DNA of 64,000 nucleotides from Microbacterium sufflavum. GTDB lineage: Bacteria; Actinomycetota; Actinomycetes; Actinomycetales; Microbacteriaceae. Location: NCBI RefSeq assembly GCF_023101165.1, contig NZ_CP078076.1, positions 1,302,001 to 1,366,000 on the forward strand, read 5' to 3'. Positions 56,461 to 64,000 of the stretch are shown here, piece after piece; position 1 is the stretch's first letter; the number at the start of each line of letters is the position of its first letter. Both the position numbers and the translations under genes were made by a program. Under the pieces are notes generated by a model. The model searched no databases. It worked only from the letters and a program-made list of their open reading frames with translations, and was not told where the DNA came from.

Positions 56461-58542
56461 GTGTCCGGACCCCGCGCCGACCAGCCGCTCCGCCGCGTGC
56501 GCCTGGATGCGCTCGCGTTCGGCGGCGACTACAACCCCGACCAGTGGTCGGAGGAGACCTGGCACGAGGACATCCGCCTGATGCGCGAAGCGGGCGTGAA
56601 CATGGTGAGCCTCCCGATCTTCAGCTGGCCGCAGCTCGAGCCCGAGCCCGGCGTGTACGACTGGGCGTGGCTCGACCGCATCATCGACCTGCTGTGGGAC
56701 GCGGGCATCGCGATCGACCTCGCCACCGCGACCGCCACCCCGCCCTCGTGGCTGCTGCGTGCCCACCCGGAGATGGCGCCGTGGGACGCCGACGGACACC
56801 GCCTCGAGTTCGGGTCCCGCCAGACCTACTGCCCCTCGTCGCCCATCTGGCGCGAGAACGTCGCCCGCATGGCCCGTGCCATGGCCGAACGCTACGGCGA
56901 GCACCCCGGCCTGGCGATGTGGCACATCTCCAACGAATACGGCGACCACACCTCGCGGTGCTGGTGCCCCGAGTCGGCCCGCCACTTCCGGCGCTGGCTG
57001 CAGGAGCGCTACGGAGACCTCGACGGCCTCAACGAGGCGTGGGGCGTGAACGTGTGGGGCCAGCGCTACACGTCGTGGGAGCACATCGAGACCCCCAAGC
57101 GCGCGCCGGGACCGGTGAACCCCACCAAGCTGCTCGACTTCGAACGGTTCTCCTCCGACGCGCTGCTGGAGCTGTTCCAGATCGAGATCGACGTGCTGCG
57201 CGAGGTCACCCCCGACATCGCCGTGACCACGAACTTCATGAGCATGTTCCGCGACCTCGACTACTGGGACTTCGCCGCGGTGGAAGACGTCGTGACCGAC
57301 GACGCCTACCCCGACCCCGCCGACCCCACCTCACACGTGGGTGCGGCCCTCAACTACGGCCTCATGCGGGCGCTCAAGGACGGGCAGCCGTGGCTGCTGC
57401 TGGAGTCGTCGGCGAGCGCCACCAGCTGGCGCGACGTGAACGTGCCCAAGGCCCCCGGCAAGATCCGCGTGGAGAGCCTGCAGGCCGTGGCCCACGGCTC
57501 CGACGCCGTGATGTTCTTCCAGTGGCGGCAGGCCAAGTACGGCCAGGAGAAGTTCCACTCCTCGATGCTCGGCCACCGCGGCGAGAGGTCGCGCAGCTTC
57601 CGCGAGACCAAGGCCCTCGGCCTCGAACTGCAGAAGCTGGAGGCCGTGCGCGGCACCCGGGTGCGCTCCCGCGTCGGCCTCGTCGTCGACTGGGACTCCT
57701 GGTGGGGATCGAGCGCCGCGGAGTCGCTCCCCTCGCAGCGGCTGCAGTGGGCGCAGCAGGCCCGCGCCTGGCACCGGGCCCTGTACGCCCTCGGCCAGCC
57801 CGTCGACGCGGTGCGTGCCGCCGGTCCGTTCGACCGCTACGACGTGGTCGTGGTGCCGAACCTGTACATCGCGGAGCAGGAGCACGCCGACGCACTCGCG
57901 GCCTTCGTGGAGCGCGGCGGCCACCTCGTCGTCGGGCCCTTCTCCGGGGTGGTCGACGCGACGGAGAAGGTGCACGACGGCGGCGCGCCCGGCCCGCTGC
58001 GGACGCTGCTCGGCATCGAGGTGGACGAGCAGTGGCCGCTCGCGGACGGTGAGACGGAGCAGATCGCCTACGCGGGCGAGACCCTGACCGTCCCGAGCTG
58101 GAGCGAGTGGATCGAGGCCGACGACGACGTGCAGGTCCGGGGCACGTACGCGAGCGGAGAGCTCGCGGGGCTCCCCGCCGTGACCTGCCGCCCGGTCGGC
58201 CGCGGCTCCGCCTGGTACGTCAGCGCCATGATCGACCACGACGGCATGCTGCCGCTGTTCCGTGACGTGCTGCGCACCGCGGGTCTTCCGGCGCGCGACC
58301 ACGTCGACCTCGACGTGGAGGTCGTCACCCGCGCGGACGACACCACCGACTACACCTTCTACCTCAATCACGGACGCGCGCCCGTCGCCGTCGAGCTGCC
58401 CGGCCCCGGGTTCGACCTGCTCACCGGCGCCCGGCACAGCGACCGGCTCGACCTCGACCGCTACGGCGTCGCCGTGCTCGCCTCGCCCCGCGCCGACACC
58501 ATCCCGACCGCCACCCCCATCCCCGTGAAGGAGGACGCATGA
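56461..58542 (+). CDS. GH42 beta-galactosidase
   Basis: A 693-residue enzyme. The GH42 barrel begins with FGGDYNPDQWSEETW. The acid/base Glu is in WHISNEYG (Glu 159) and the nucleophile Glu in WLLLESSAS (near 314). Cysteines at 124 and in SRCWCPES may form the zinc site of the family. A trimerisation domain and a small C-terminal beta domain follow. The GTG at 56461 has AGGAG upstream. It cuts beta-galactosides inside the cell. The next gene, gcvPA, overlaps its end by four bases. Confidence 0.94.
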   Translation: MSGPRADQPLRRVRLDALAFGGDYNPDQWSEETWHEDIRLMREAGVNMVSLPIFSWPQLEPEPGVYDWAWLDRIIDLLWDAGIAIDLATATATPPSWLLRAHPEMAPWDADGHRLEFGSRQTYCPSSPIWRENVARMARAMAERYGEHPGLAMWHISNEYGDHTSRCWCPESARHFRRWLQERYGDLDGLNEAWGVNVWGQRYTSWEHIETPKRAPGPVNPTKLLDFERFSSDALLELFQIEIDVLREVTPDIAVTTNFMSMFRDLDYWDFAAVEDVVTDDAYPDPADPTSHVGAALNYGLMRALKDGQPWLLLESSASATSWRDVNVPKAPGKIRVESLQAVAHGSDAVMFFQWRQAKYGQEKFHSSMLGHRGERSRSFRETKALGLELQKLEAVRGTRVRSRVGLVVDWDSWWGSSAAESLPSQRLQWAQQARAWHRALYALGQPVDAVRAAGPFDRYDVVVVPNLYIAEQEHADALAAFVERGGHLVVGPFSGVVDATEKVHDGGAPGPLRTLLGIEVDEQWPLADGETEQIAYAGETLTVPSWSEWIEADDDVQVRGTYASGELAGLPAVTCRPVGRGSAWYVSAMIDHDGMLPLFRDVLRTAGLPARDHVDLDVEVVTRADDTTDYTFYLNHGRAPVAVELPGPGFDLLTGARHSDRLDLDRYGVAVLASPRADTIPTATPIPVKEDA

Positions 58543-59921
58543 CCGCCCCGTTCGTGCATCCGTACATCCCCAACACCGCACCCGAGTCGCGCGCCGCGAT
58601 GCTCGCGGCCGTCGGCGCCGAGACCGTCGACGAGTTCTACGCCGACGTGCCGGAGGCGCTGCGGCTCGGCCGCCCGCTCGACCTGCCGGCGCCGTTCGTC
58701 GCCGAGCAGGACCTCGCGCGGCACGTGCGGGGGCTCCTGGCGAAGAACCGCTCCACGCAGGAGCGCCTGAGCTTCCTCGGCGCGGGCACCTACAACCACT
58801 ACGTGCCCGCGGTCGTGGACGAGGTGATCGGCCGCAGCGAGTTCCTGACCGCCTACGCCGGAGAGCCGTACGAGGACCACGGCCGCTTCCAGGCGCTGTT
58901 CCAGTACCAGTCGCTCATGGCGGAGCTGCTGGAGATGGACGTCGTGAACGTACCGACCTACGACGGCTACCAGGCCACCGCGACCGGGCTCGCCATGGCC
59001 GGACGCCTCACGGGACGCCCGCGCGTGCTGGTCGCCAGCGACGTGCTGCCCGCGAAGACCTCGAAGGTGCACGACTACATCCGGGCGCACCTGACCCTCG
59101 ACCACCTCCCCACCGTGAACGGCACCGCCGACGTGGCCGCGGTCCGCGCGGCCCTCGGCGACGACGTGGCCGCGGTCTGGGTAGAGACGCCCAGCGCCAC
59201 GGGCGCGGTCGAGGCCGCGCTCCGCGAGATCGCCGACGCCGCGCACGCTGCGGGCGCCGTACTCGTGGTGGGCACCGACCCCATCGGCTACGGCGTGCTC
59301 GCGCCGCCCGCGCTCGCCGGAGCCGACATCGTCACGGGCGACATCCAGTCGCTCGGCCTGCACCAGTGGTTCGGCGGAGCCCACGGCGGCTTCATCGCGG
59401 TGCACGACGACCCCCGGTTCGTGATGGAGATGCCGTCGCGCCTGTTCGGTCTCGCCACCACCGACGTGCCCGGCGAGTACGGGTTCGGCGACGTCGCCTA
59501 CGACCGCACCTCGTTCGCGCACCGCGAGGAGGGGAAGGAGTGGGTCGGCACGGCCGCCGCGCTCTGGGGCATCGCCGCCGGGGTGTACCTGTCGCTGATG
59601 GGACCCGCCGGGATGGCCGAGCTGGGGGAGGTGCTGCTCGCCAGCACCCGCTACGCGCAGCAGTCCCTGTCCGCGCTGCCCGGGGTCACGCTCGACGACG
59701 ACGCCGTGCACCTGCGTGAGTTCACCGTCACGCTGCCCGTGCCGGCCGCCGAGGTCGTGTCCGCCCTCCGCGCACAGGGCATCGAGCCCGGCGTGGTCGT
59801 GGACGAGCACCGCCTTCTCGTCTGCGTGACCGAGCTCACGTCCCAGTCCGACATCGACCGTCTCGCGTCCGCGCTCGCCGCGGTCGTCGCCCCCGAGCTC
59901 GCAGAGGAGCAGAACCGATGA
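58539..59921 (+). CDS. gcvPA: Glycine dehydrogenase (decarboxylating) subunit 1
   Basis: A 460-residue protein matching the N-terminal half of glycine cleavage P-protein: HPYIPNTAPESRAAMLAAVGA, FLGAGTYNHYVPAVVDEV, YAGEPYEDHGRFQALFQYQSLMAELLEMDVVNVPTYDGYQA and GEYGFG. It pairs with subunit 2 to form the PLP enzyme that decarboxylates glycine onto the lipoyl arm of H-protein. It overlaps both neighbours by four bases. No gcvH or gcvT is in the window. Most actinobacteria carry a fused P-protein, so the split form next to a beta-galactosidase gene is unusual. Confidence 0.92.
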   Translation: MTAPFVHPYIPNTAPESRAAMLAAVGAETVDEFYADVPEALRLGRPLDLPAPFVAEQDLARHVRGLLAKNRSTQERLSFLGAGTYNHYVPAVVDEVIGRSEFLTAYAGEPYEDHGRFQALFQYQSLMAELLEMDVVNVPTYDGYQATATGLAMAGRLTGRPRVLVASDVLPAKTSKVHDYIRAHLTLDHLPTVNGTADVAAVRAALGDDVAAVWVETPSATGAVEAALREIADAAHAAGAVLVVGTDPIGYGVLAPPALAGADIVTGDIQSLGLHQWFGGAHGGFIAVHDDPRFVMEMPSRLFGLATTDVPGEYGFGDVAYDRTSFAHREEGKEWVGTAAALWGIAAGVYLSLMGPAGMAELGEVLLASTRYAQQSLSALPGVTLDDDAVHLREFTVTLPVPAAEVVSALRAQGIEPGVVVDEHRLLVCVTELTSQSDIDRLASALAAVVAPELAEEQNR

Positions 59922-61501
59922 GCCTCCCCGTCGCCCCCAAGCCGGCACTCCGCCGCTTCCAGCAGGCCCGATGGGACGAGCCGATCGTCTTCGAGCTCTC
60001 CACCCCGGGCGAGCGCGGCGTGCTCGTCTCGGCCGTGGAGCCCGAGGTGCGCAGCGCCGTGGGCGACGTGGTCGCCGACCTGCCGCCCGCCCTGCGCCGC
60101 CCCGCCGCTCCCGCGCTGCCCGAGATGGGGCAGATGCGCGTGCTCAAGCACTACCTGCGCCTGTCGCAGGAGAACCTCGGCGCCGACTTCAACGTCGACA
60201 TCGGTCAGGGCACCTGCACCATGAAGTACGCGCCCAAGATCAACGACCAGCTCGCCGGCACCCCGCAGCTGACCGCGATGCACCCGCACCAGGACCCGGC
60301 CGACGCGCAGGGCGTGCTGGAGATCGTGTGGCGGCTGGAGCGGATGCTCGCCGAGATCTCCGGCATGGACGAGGTCTCGCTGCACACGCAGGGCGGCTCC
60401 GCGGCGATCTGGTCGAACATCGCGATGATCCGCGCCTACCACGAGGCGAACGGCGAGGCGGAGCAGCGCCGGGAGGTCATCACCACGATCTTCAGCCACC
60501 CCTCGAACGCGGCAGCCGCGAAGGCCGCCGGCTACGAGGTCATCACGGTGTATCCCGACGCCGACGGCTACCCGTCGCTCGACGCGCTCAAGGCGGCGCT
60601 GTCCCCGCGCACGGCGGCCATCATGGTCACGAACCCCGAGGACACGGGCATCTACAACCCCGCGATCCGCGAGTGGGTCGACGCCGCGCACGCCGTGGGC
60701 GCCCTCGCCTCGTACGACCAGGCGAACGCGAACGGCATCCTCGGCATCACCCGGGCCCGCGACGCCGGGTTCGACGTGTGCCACTTCAACCTGCACAAGA
60801 CGTTCGGCACCCCGCACGGCTGCGGCGGCCCCGGCTCGGGCGCCAACGCCGTGAGCGCGGCCCTCGCCCCGTTCCTCCCGGGCCCCCGCGTGGTGCGCGA
60901 GGATGACGGGACGTTCGCGGTCGCCGAGGCGGGCGAGCGGTCCATCGGCGCGGTCGGGCCGTTCTTCGGCGTGATCCCCGCGCTCGTGAAGGCCTACTCG
61001 TGGATCATGGCGCTCGGCGCGGACGGGCTGCTCGCCGCCGCCGAGACCGCGGTGCTCAACAACAACTACCTGATGGCGAAGGTGCTCGCGATCCCCGGGG
61101 CCTCGGCGCCGTACGCGACCGGCCGTCGCCGCATCGAGCAGGTGCGGTACTCGTGGGAGGAGTTGTACCAGGAGACCGGTGTGTCGTCGGAGGAGATCGG
61201 CGTGCGCATGACCGACTTCGGCATGCACTACTGGACGAGCCACCACCCCTACGTGGTGCCGCAGCCGTTCACGCTCGAGCCCACCGAGTCGTACTCCATG
61301 AGCGAGCTCGACGAGTACGCTGCGACGCTGGCCGAGGTCGCGCGCGAGGCCAGGGAGAACCCCGAGGTCGTGCGCACCGCCCCGCACAACCAGACCGTGC
61401 ACCACACGCACCACGACGACCTCGACGACCCGGAGCGCTGGGCCGTCACGTGGCGCGCGTACCGCCGCAAGTACTTCGCCGCGGAGGCCGCCGCGTCGTG
61501 A
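59918..61501 (+). CDS. gcvPB: Glycine dehydrogenase (decarboxylating) subunit 2
   Basis: A 527-residue protein matching the C-terminal half of P-protein: LKHYLRLSQENLGADFNVDIGQGTCTMKYAPKINDQL and the PLP-binding Lys in CHFNLHKTFGTPHGCGGPGSG (near residue 293). The C-terminus (RYSWEELYQETGVSSEEIGVRMTDFGMHYWTSHHPYVVP) is longer than some members. It completes the catalytic site with GcvPA. Its stop overlaps the start of the kinase-like gene (GTGA). Confidence 0.93.
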   Translation: MSLPVAPKPALRRFQQARWDEPIVFELSTPGERGVLVSAVEPEVRSAVGDVVADLPPALRRPAAPALPEMGQMRVLKHYLRLSQENLGADFNVDIGQGTCTMKYAPKINDQLAGTPQLTAMHPHQDPADAQGVLEIVWRLERMLAEISGMDEVSLHTQGGSAAIWSNIAMIRAYHEANGEAEQRREVITTIFSHPSNAAAAKAAGYEVITVYPDADGYPSLDALKAALSPRTAAIMVTNPEDTGIYNPAIREWVDAAHAVGALASYDQANANGILGITRARDAGFDVCHFNLHKTFGTPHGCGGPGSGANAVSAALAPFLPGPRVVREDDGTFAVAEAGERSIGAVGPFFGVIPALVKAYSWIMALGADGLLAAAETAVLNNNYLMAKVLAIPGASAPYATGRRRIEQVRYSWEELYQETGVSSEEIGVRMTDFGMHYWTSHHPYVVPQPFTLEPTESYSMSELDEYAATLAEVAREARENPEVVRTAPHNQTVHHTHHDDLDDPERWAVTWRAYRRKYFAAEAAAS

Positions 61502-62724
61502 TCGGTCTCGTCGTCAACCCCGTCGCCGGCGTCGGCGGACCCGCGGGTCTCGCGGGCTCCGACGGGCCGGAGGTGCAGCGCCTCGCCGTCGAGCGCGGAG
61601 CGCGCTCGCGTGTGCAGGAGCGCGCGGCCTCGGCGTTGACGACCCTGGCCGCGCGGCACCCGGGGCTCGAGGTGGCCACGGCCGCAGGAGTCCTGGGTGC
61701 CGACGCGGTGCGCGCCGCCGGGCTCCGGCCCCGCGTGCTCTCCACCCCCGCGGAGGCCGTCCGGACCGAGGCCGCCGACACGTCCCGGGCGGTCGCGGCC
61801 CTCGCGGCGGACGGGGTCGAGCTGATCCTCGTCGTCGGGGGTGACGGCACACTGCGCGATGCGGTCGCGGGGCTCGACCTCGCTGCGGCGCTCACAACTC
61901 CGGAGAAAACTGACGGTCGCGCGACCGTGGCTCCCGCTCCCGGCCGGACCTCGACCGAACTCCGCGGTCGCGCGGGCACCCCGGCCGTGCTCGGGGTGCC
62001 CGCGGGCGTGAAGATGTACTCGCCCGTGTTCGCGGTGAGCCCGCGCGCGGCCGGAGCCCTCGCGGCCGACTGGATCGACCACGGCGGGCTCCCGACGGCG
62101 GAGCGCGAGGTGCTCGACATCGACGAGGCCGCGATGCGCCGGGCCAGGGTCGAGCCGACGCTGTACGGACTCGTGCGGGTGCCCGTGCACGCCGGTCGCA
62201 CGCAGGCGCGAAAGGCCCCGACCCCCGCGACCGAGGCCGCCGCCGTCGAGGCCGCAGCCCGCGGCGCGGTCGCCCGGATGCAGCCCGGCGTGCGCTACCT
62301 GCTCGGCCCCGGCGGCACCACGGCCGAGATCGCGCGGCAGCTCGGCCTCGATGGCACGCCCCTCGGGGTCGACGTCGTGCTCGACGGGCGGCTCCTCGTC
62401 CGCGGCGCGAGCGAACGGCAGCTGCGGGACGAACTCGCGCTCGGCGCCGCGCAGGCCGTGGTGACCGTGATCGGCGGACAGGGGTTCCTGCTCGGCCGAG
62501 GCAACCAGCAGCTCTCCGCGGCCGTGCTCCGTGCGCTCGGCGACGACCCCCTGCTGGTCGTCGCGCCCGAGCAGAAGCTCGTCGACCTGCACGGCCGGCC
62601 CCTGCTCGTCGACACGGGCGATCCCGTGCTCGACGCCCGGCTCGCCGGGCACATCCGCGTCGTCACCGGCGTCGGCACGAGCAGTCTCTACCCTGTGACC
62701 GCACCCGAACTCTCCCCCGTCTGA
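61498..62724 (+). CDS. ATP-NAD kinase-like (AcoX-type) protein
   Basis: A 408-residue protein with GLVVNPVAGVGGPAGLAGSDG at the N-terminus, the kinase core VVGGDGTLRDAV (near 119), GVPAGVKMYSPVFAVSP, and a long C-terminal part with YLLGPGGTTAEIARQLG and VIGGQGFLLGRGNQQLS. The arrangement is that of AcoX-like ATP-NAD kinase relatives linked to acetoin genes. A short low-complexity insert lies at about 130-160. It is coupled to gcvPB. The true substrate is unknown; NAD phosphorylation is only possible. Confidence 0.87.
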   Translation: MIGLVVNPVAGVGGPAGLAGSDGPEVQRLAVERGARSRVQERAASALTTLAARHPGLEVATAAGVLGADAVRAAGLRPRVLSTPAEAVRTEAADTSRAVAALAADGVELILVVGGDGTLRDAVAGLDLAAALTTPEKTDGRATVAPAPGRTSTELRGRAGTPAVLGVPAGVKMYSPVFAVSPRAAGALAADWIDHGGLPTAEREVLDIDEAAMRRARVEPTLYGLVRVPVHAGRTQARKAPTPATEAAAVEAAARGAVARMQPGVRYLLGPGGTTAEIARQLGLDGTPLGVDVVLDGRLLVRGASERQLRDELALGAAQAVVTVIGGQGFLLGRGNQQLSAAVLRALGDDPLLVVAPEQKLVDLHGRPLLVDTGDPVLDARLAGHIRVVTGVGTSSLYPVTAPELSPV

Positions 62725-62741
62725 CCCCCGAAAGGACCCCC

Positions 62742-63500
62742 ATGCGACTCCAGAACAAGAAGGCCATCGTCACCGGCGGCGCGGGCGGCATCGGCCGTGC
62801 CACCTGCCTCGCGCTCGCGGCGGAGGGTGCCGCCGTCGCCGTGGTCGACCTGAACGCCGAGGCGGCCGAGGCCGTGGCCGCCGAGATCCGCGAGGCCGGT
62901 GGCACGGCGGTCGCGGTCGCCGCCGACGTGTCCCGCGAGCCCGACATCGAGCGGGTCGTCGCGACCGCCGTGCAGGAGTTCGACGGGGTCGACGTGGTGT
63001 TCAACAATGCCGGCATCATCCGCCGCCAGACCGCGGTCGAGATCGAGGTCGACGAGTGGGACCTCGTGTTCGGCGTGAACGTGCGCGCCATCTTCCTCAT
63101 GTGCAAGCACGTCGTGCCGATCATGGAGGCCGCGGGCGGCGGCTCGATCGTCAACACCGGTTCGGGCTGGGGTCTGAAGGGCGGCGGCCGCGCCCTGTCG
63201 TACTGCGCGTCCAAGGGCGCCGTGGTGAACATGACCCGTGCGCTCGCGATCGACCACGGGCCCGCCGGCATCCGCGTGAACTCGGTCAACCCGGGCGACG
63301 TGAACACGGGCATGCTGCGGGACGAGGCGCGCCAGCTCGCGCAGGACGCGGACTCCTTCCTGGCCGAGGCCGCCGACCGCCCGCTGCGCCGCATGGGCGA
63401 GCCAGAGGAGGTTGCGCAGGCCGTGGTGTGGCTCGCGAGCGACGACTCCTCCTACGTCACGGGCGCAGCCCTCGTGGTCGACGGCGGCGGCATCGCCTGA
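62742..63500 (+). CDS. SDR family oxidoreductase
   Basis: A 252-residue classical short-chain dehydrogenase: TGGAGGIGRATCLALAAEG at the N-terminus, NNAGIIRR, VNTGSGWGLKGGGRALSYCASKGA (Ser, YxxxK) and INSVNPGDVNTG-like ending (here VNSVNPGDVNTG). VDLN suggests NAD. It is the last gene of the operon, 17 bases behind the kinase-like gene. It resembles 3-oxoacyl-ACP reductase or sugar dehydrogenases; the substrate is unknown. Confidence 0.92.
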   Translation: MRLQNKKAIVTGGAGGIGRATCLALAAEGAAVAVVDLNAEAAEAVAAEIREAGGTAVAVAADVSREPDIERVVATAVQEFDGVDVVFNNAGIIRRQTAVEIEVDEWDLVFGVNVRAIFLMCKHVVPIMEAAGGGSIVNTGSGWGLKGGGRALSYCASKGAVVNMTRALAIDHGPAGIRVNSVNPGDVNTGMLRDEARQLAQDADSFLAEAADRPLRRMGEPEEVAQAVVWLASDDSSYVTGAALVVDGGGIA

Positions 63501-63562
63501 GCGCCGGGAGAGCGTCGGAGGCGCGGGGTCGGCACCCAGGCGACTCGCGTAGAATCGGCACA

Positions 63563-64000
63563 ATGACCGATGCCCCCGACGCCACCCCCGACCTGGGCCC
63601 CGGCATCGACCCCGACGACCTCGCCACGACGCTGCGGGTGCTCCGCGAGTTGCACACGATCGACAACGAGCACCCCGACTTCATCGCCGTGCGCCAGGCG
63701 ACCGCCGCGATGTTCAAAGACGTCAAGCGCGTGCGCCGCAAGCAGATCCGCGATGCGATCGCCGAGGCCGACAAGGCCGTGGTCGCCCGCACCGCCACGG
63801 GCGCTCCCGACCGCATCGACGACGAGACCCGCGGCAACGACCTGGCGTCGAGCGTGGTCGACGCCCCGATCGCGGGGGAGCTGCTCAAGCCGCGCAACTG
63901 CTACATCTGCAAGCAGCCGTACACGCTGGTCGACGCGTTCTACCACCAGCTGTGCCCGGACTGCGCGCGCTTCAGCCACGGCAAGCGCAACGCCCGCGCC
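63563..64000 (+). CDS. Oxidoreductase-like protein with zinc motif, truncated by the window end
   Basis: The first 146 residues of a gene that is still open at the end of the window. After an acidic start come a helical part (ATTLRVLRELHTIDNEHPDFIAVRQATAAMFKDVKRVRRKQIRDAI) and a CxxC/CxxC zinc knuckle (CYICKQPYTL then LCPDC). I recall this arrangement as the N-terminal extension of certain SDR proteins, but the NAD-binding part is beyond the window. The promoter may be at 63541-63556 (TAGAAT). Call tentative. Confidence 0.7.
   Translation, partial: MTDAPDATPDLGPGIDPDDLATTLRVLRELHTIDNEHPDFIAVRQATAAMFKDVKRVRRKQIRDAIAEADKAVVARTATGAPDRIDDETRGNDLASSVVDAPIAGELLKPRNCYICKQPYTLVDAFYHQLCPDCARFSHGKRNARA

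Noticed and set aside
1..64000. tRNA, rRNA, transposase or integrase genes
   Set aside because: None was recognised by eye, including near the sulP repeats; a tRNA scan would be needed to exclude tRNA genes.

Overview
The window comes from a GC-rich actinobacterium, most likely a member of the Microbacteriaceae close to Microbacterium. The reasons are the codon use, the many GTG starts with 1-4 base stop/start overlaps, a DUF7882 protein typical of that family, and the mix of CUT1 sugar transporters with GntR regulators. No rRNA, tRNA, CRISPR array, integrase or transposase was recognised.

Layout. (1) 89-14319 is a defence island, all on the minus strand. It holds an Mrr-type endonuclease and a single-chain Type ISP restriction-modification enzyme. 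These are followed by a tightly overlapping five-gene operon: hydrophobic/coiled-coil protein, HNH nuclease, DUF6361 protein, two-HxK phospholipase-D-like protein and a large SF2 helicase. A decayed copy of the 3' end of sulP lies between the two modules (6029-6415), and the intact sulP starts right behind the operon (14435-15931). The operon is therefore bracketed by direct repeats of the sulP 3' end. (2) 16160-21300 carries two efflux/transport genes, each next to a small regulator with paired operators, and a DUF2975/YozG-like pair. (3) 21326-28454 is a predicted amino-sugar locus: DUF4127, a GntR-UTRA regulator, a CUT1 ABC transporter, NanE and a ROK kinase. (4) 28456-38715 is mixed: PadR, ABC1 kinase, BCCT transporter, an NAD-binding/DUF2867-type protein with an 18-bp repeat tail, an MFS transporter, an ArsR-SRPBCC pair, MarR regulators and DUF7882. 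(5) 38887-47973 holds an SDR, an ECF42 sigma factor with its DGPF partner, a second ArsR-SRPBCC pair, a circularly permuted flavin amine oxidase, a Pr6Pr membrane protein, RNase HI, and an M4 protease with its emfourin inhibitor. (6) 48065-50626 is a Zur-box-controlled pair of AztD-like zinc lipoproteins. (7) 50651-63500 is a sugar regulon: CUT1 transporter, GH63/37-like hydrolase, FadR-type GntR and GH42 beta-galactosidase. It runs on without a gap into a split glycine dehydrogenase (gcvPA/gcvPB), an AcoX-like kinase and an SDR. A zinc-motif oxidoreductase-like gene runs off the right end.

Working together. The best candidate for an undescribed system is the five-gene operon at 6429-14319. 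Its core (DUF6361 + PLD + helicase) looks like a known defence core, but the HNH nuclease and the membrane-prone first gene extend it, and the sulP repeats suggest how it arrived. Secondary candidates are the permuted amine oxidase, the split glycine dehydrogenase operon without H or T protein, and the NanE/ROK/DUF4127 locus without a NanA lyase. Many regulator genes sit beside clear inverted repeats, which gives several testable operator predictions.
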